Source of the DNA: Mesorhizobium sp. NZP2077
GTDB lineage: Bacteria; Pseudomonadota; Alphaproteobacteria; Rhizobiales; Rhizobiaceae
Direction: 5' to 3'
Assembly: GCF_013170805.1 (NCBI RefSeq)
Contig: NZ_CP051293.1
Coordinates: 5,648,001 to 5,712,000 of the forward strand
Length of the DNA stretch: 64,000 nt
Shown: in pieces, positions 63,991-64,000 of the stretch
Numbering within the stretch: the stretch's first letter is position 1
Layout of the letters: every line of letters begins with the position of its first letter
Notes under the pieces: generated by a model
Told to the model about the DNA's origin: nothing
The model's input: only the letters and a program-made list of their open reading frames with translations
Databases searched by the model: none
Translations under genes and position numbers: made by a program

Positions 63991-64000
63991 TGGCACAGCG
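63991..64000 (+). promoter_or_regulatory. Sigma-54 promoter -24 element, cut by the window edge
   Basis: TGGCACAGCG matches the -24 half of the sigma-54 consensus (TGGCAC); the -12 half would be just outside. With the upstream DctD sites this predicts dctA transcribed to the right beyond the window. Confidence 0.65.

Overview
The window reads as a chromosomal segment of a Rhizobiales alphaproteobacterium, most likely Mesorhizobium or a close relative. It is GC-rich and densely coded with small gaps, and it uses GTG and TTG starts. It carries a complete rhizobial/Brucella-type erythritol locus, a type II lumazine synthase behind an FMN riboswitch, a tail-less second FtsZ, a DctB/DctD pair with DctD-type palindromes, and long palindromic intergenic repeats of the kind common in this order. 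I saw no tRNA, rRNA, CRISPR array, transposase or phage gene.

Layout. 1-6.3 kb: the end of a sarcosine oxidase gamma-like gene, a DUF1989-GcvT fusion, an APC amino-acid/amine permease and an FMNH2-dependent monooxygenase, together a one-carbon/amine module. 6.5-11.7 kb: a tetR-adaptor-RND efflux operon. 12.1-13.7 kb: an acyl-CoA synthetase. 13.9-23.3 kb: a carbon-salvage cluster with a SorC regulator, a class II aldolase fused to a short-chain dehydrogenase, a CUT2-type sugar ABC transporter, mtnK and mtnA. These genes encode uptake, phosphorylation, isomerisation and aldol cleavage of 5-methylthioribose or 5-deoxyribose, an externally fed version of the DHAP shunt. A nearly perfect 12-bp-arm operator lies between the divergent transporter and mtnK. 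23.3-25.1 kb: an Lrp/AsnC regulator and a divergent MFS exporter. 25.2-25.9 kb: the FMN riboswitch and ribH2.

26-43.9 kb is the polyol locus. DhaK/DhaL-like kinase subunits, rpiB (eryI), tpiA2 (eryH), a DeoR regulator and a class II FBP aldolase form the left block. The long leftward operon eryD - binding protein - two permeases - two ATPases - eryA - 2-hydroxyacid dehydrogenase - eryB - class II aldolase - eryC forms the right block. The core converts erythritol to L-erythritol-4-P (EryA), L-3-tetrulose-4-P (EryB), D-3-tetrulose-4-P (EryC), D-erythrulose-4-P (EryH) and D-erythrose-4-P (EryI). The additional dehydrogenase, aldolase and DhaKL genes suggest a wider tetrose/pentose polyol or acid diet.

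44.1-51.6 kb is a tight five-gene leftward operon: SWIM zinc-finger protein, DUF5691 protein, MoxR AAA+ ATPase, DUF5682 protein and VWA protein. Its function is unknown, and it is one of the two best candidates in the window for an undescribed system. 51.7-64 kb: ftsZ2, a GntR regulator next to a glutamine-synthetase-family ligase, an AraC regulator next to a TonB-dependent siderophore receptor broken by two one-base deletions, anmK, a GNAT acetyltransferase, and dctD/dctB with the dctA-side regulatory region running off the right edge.
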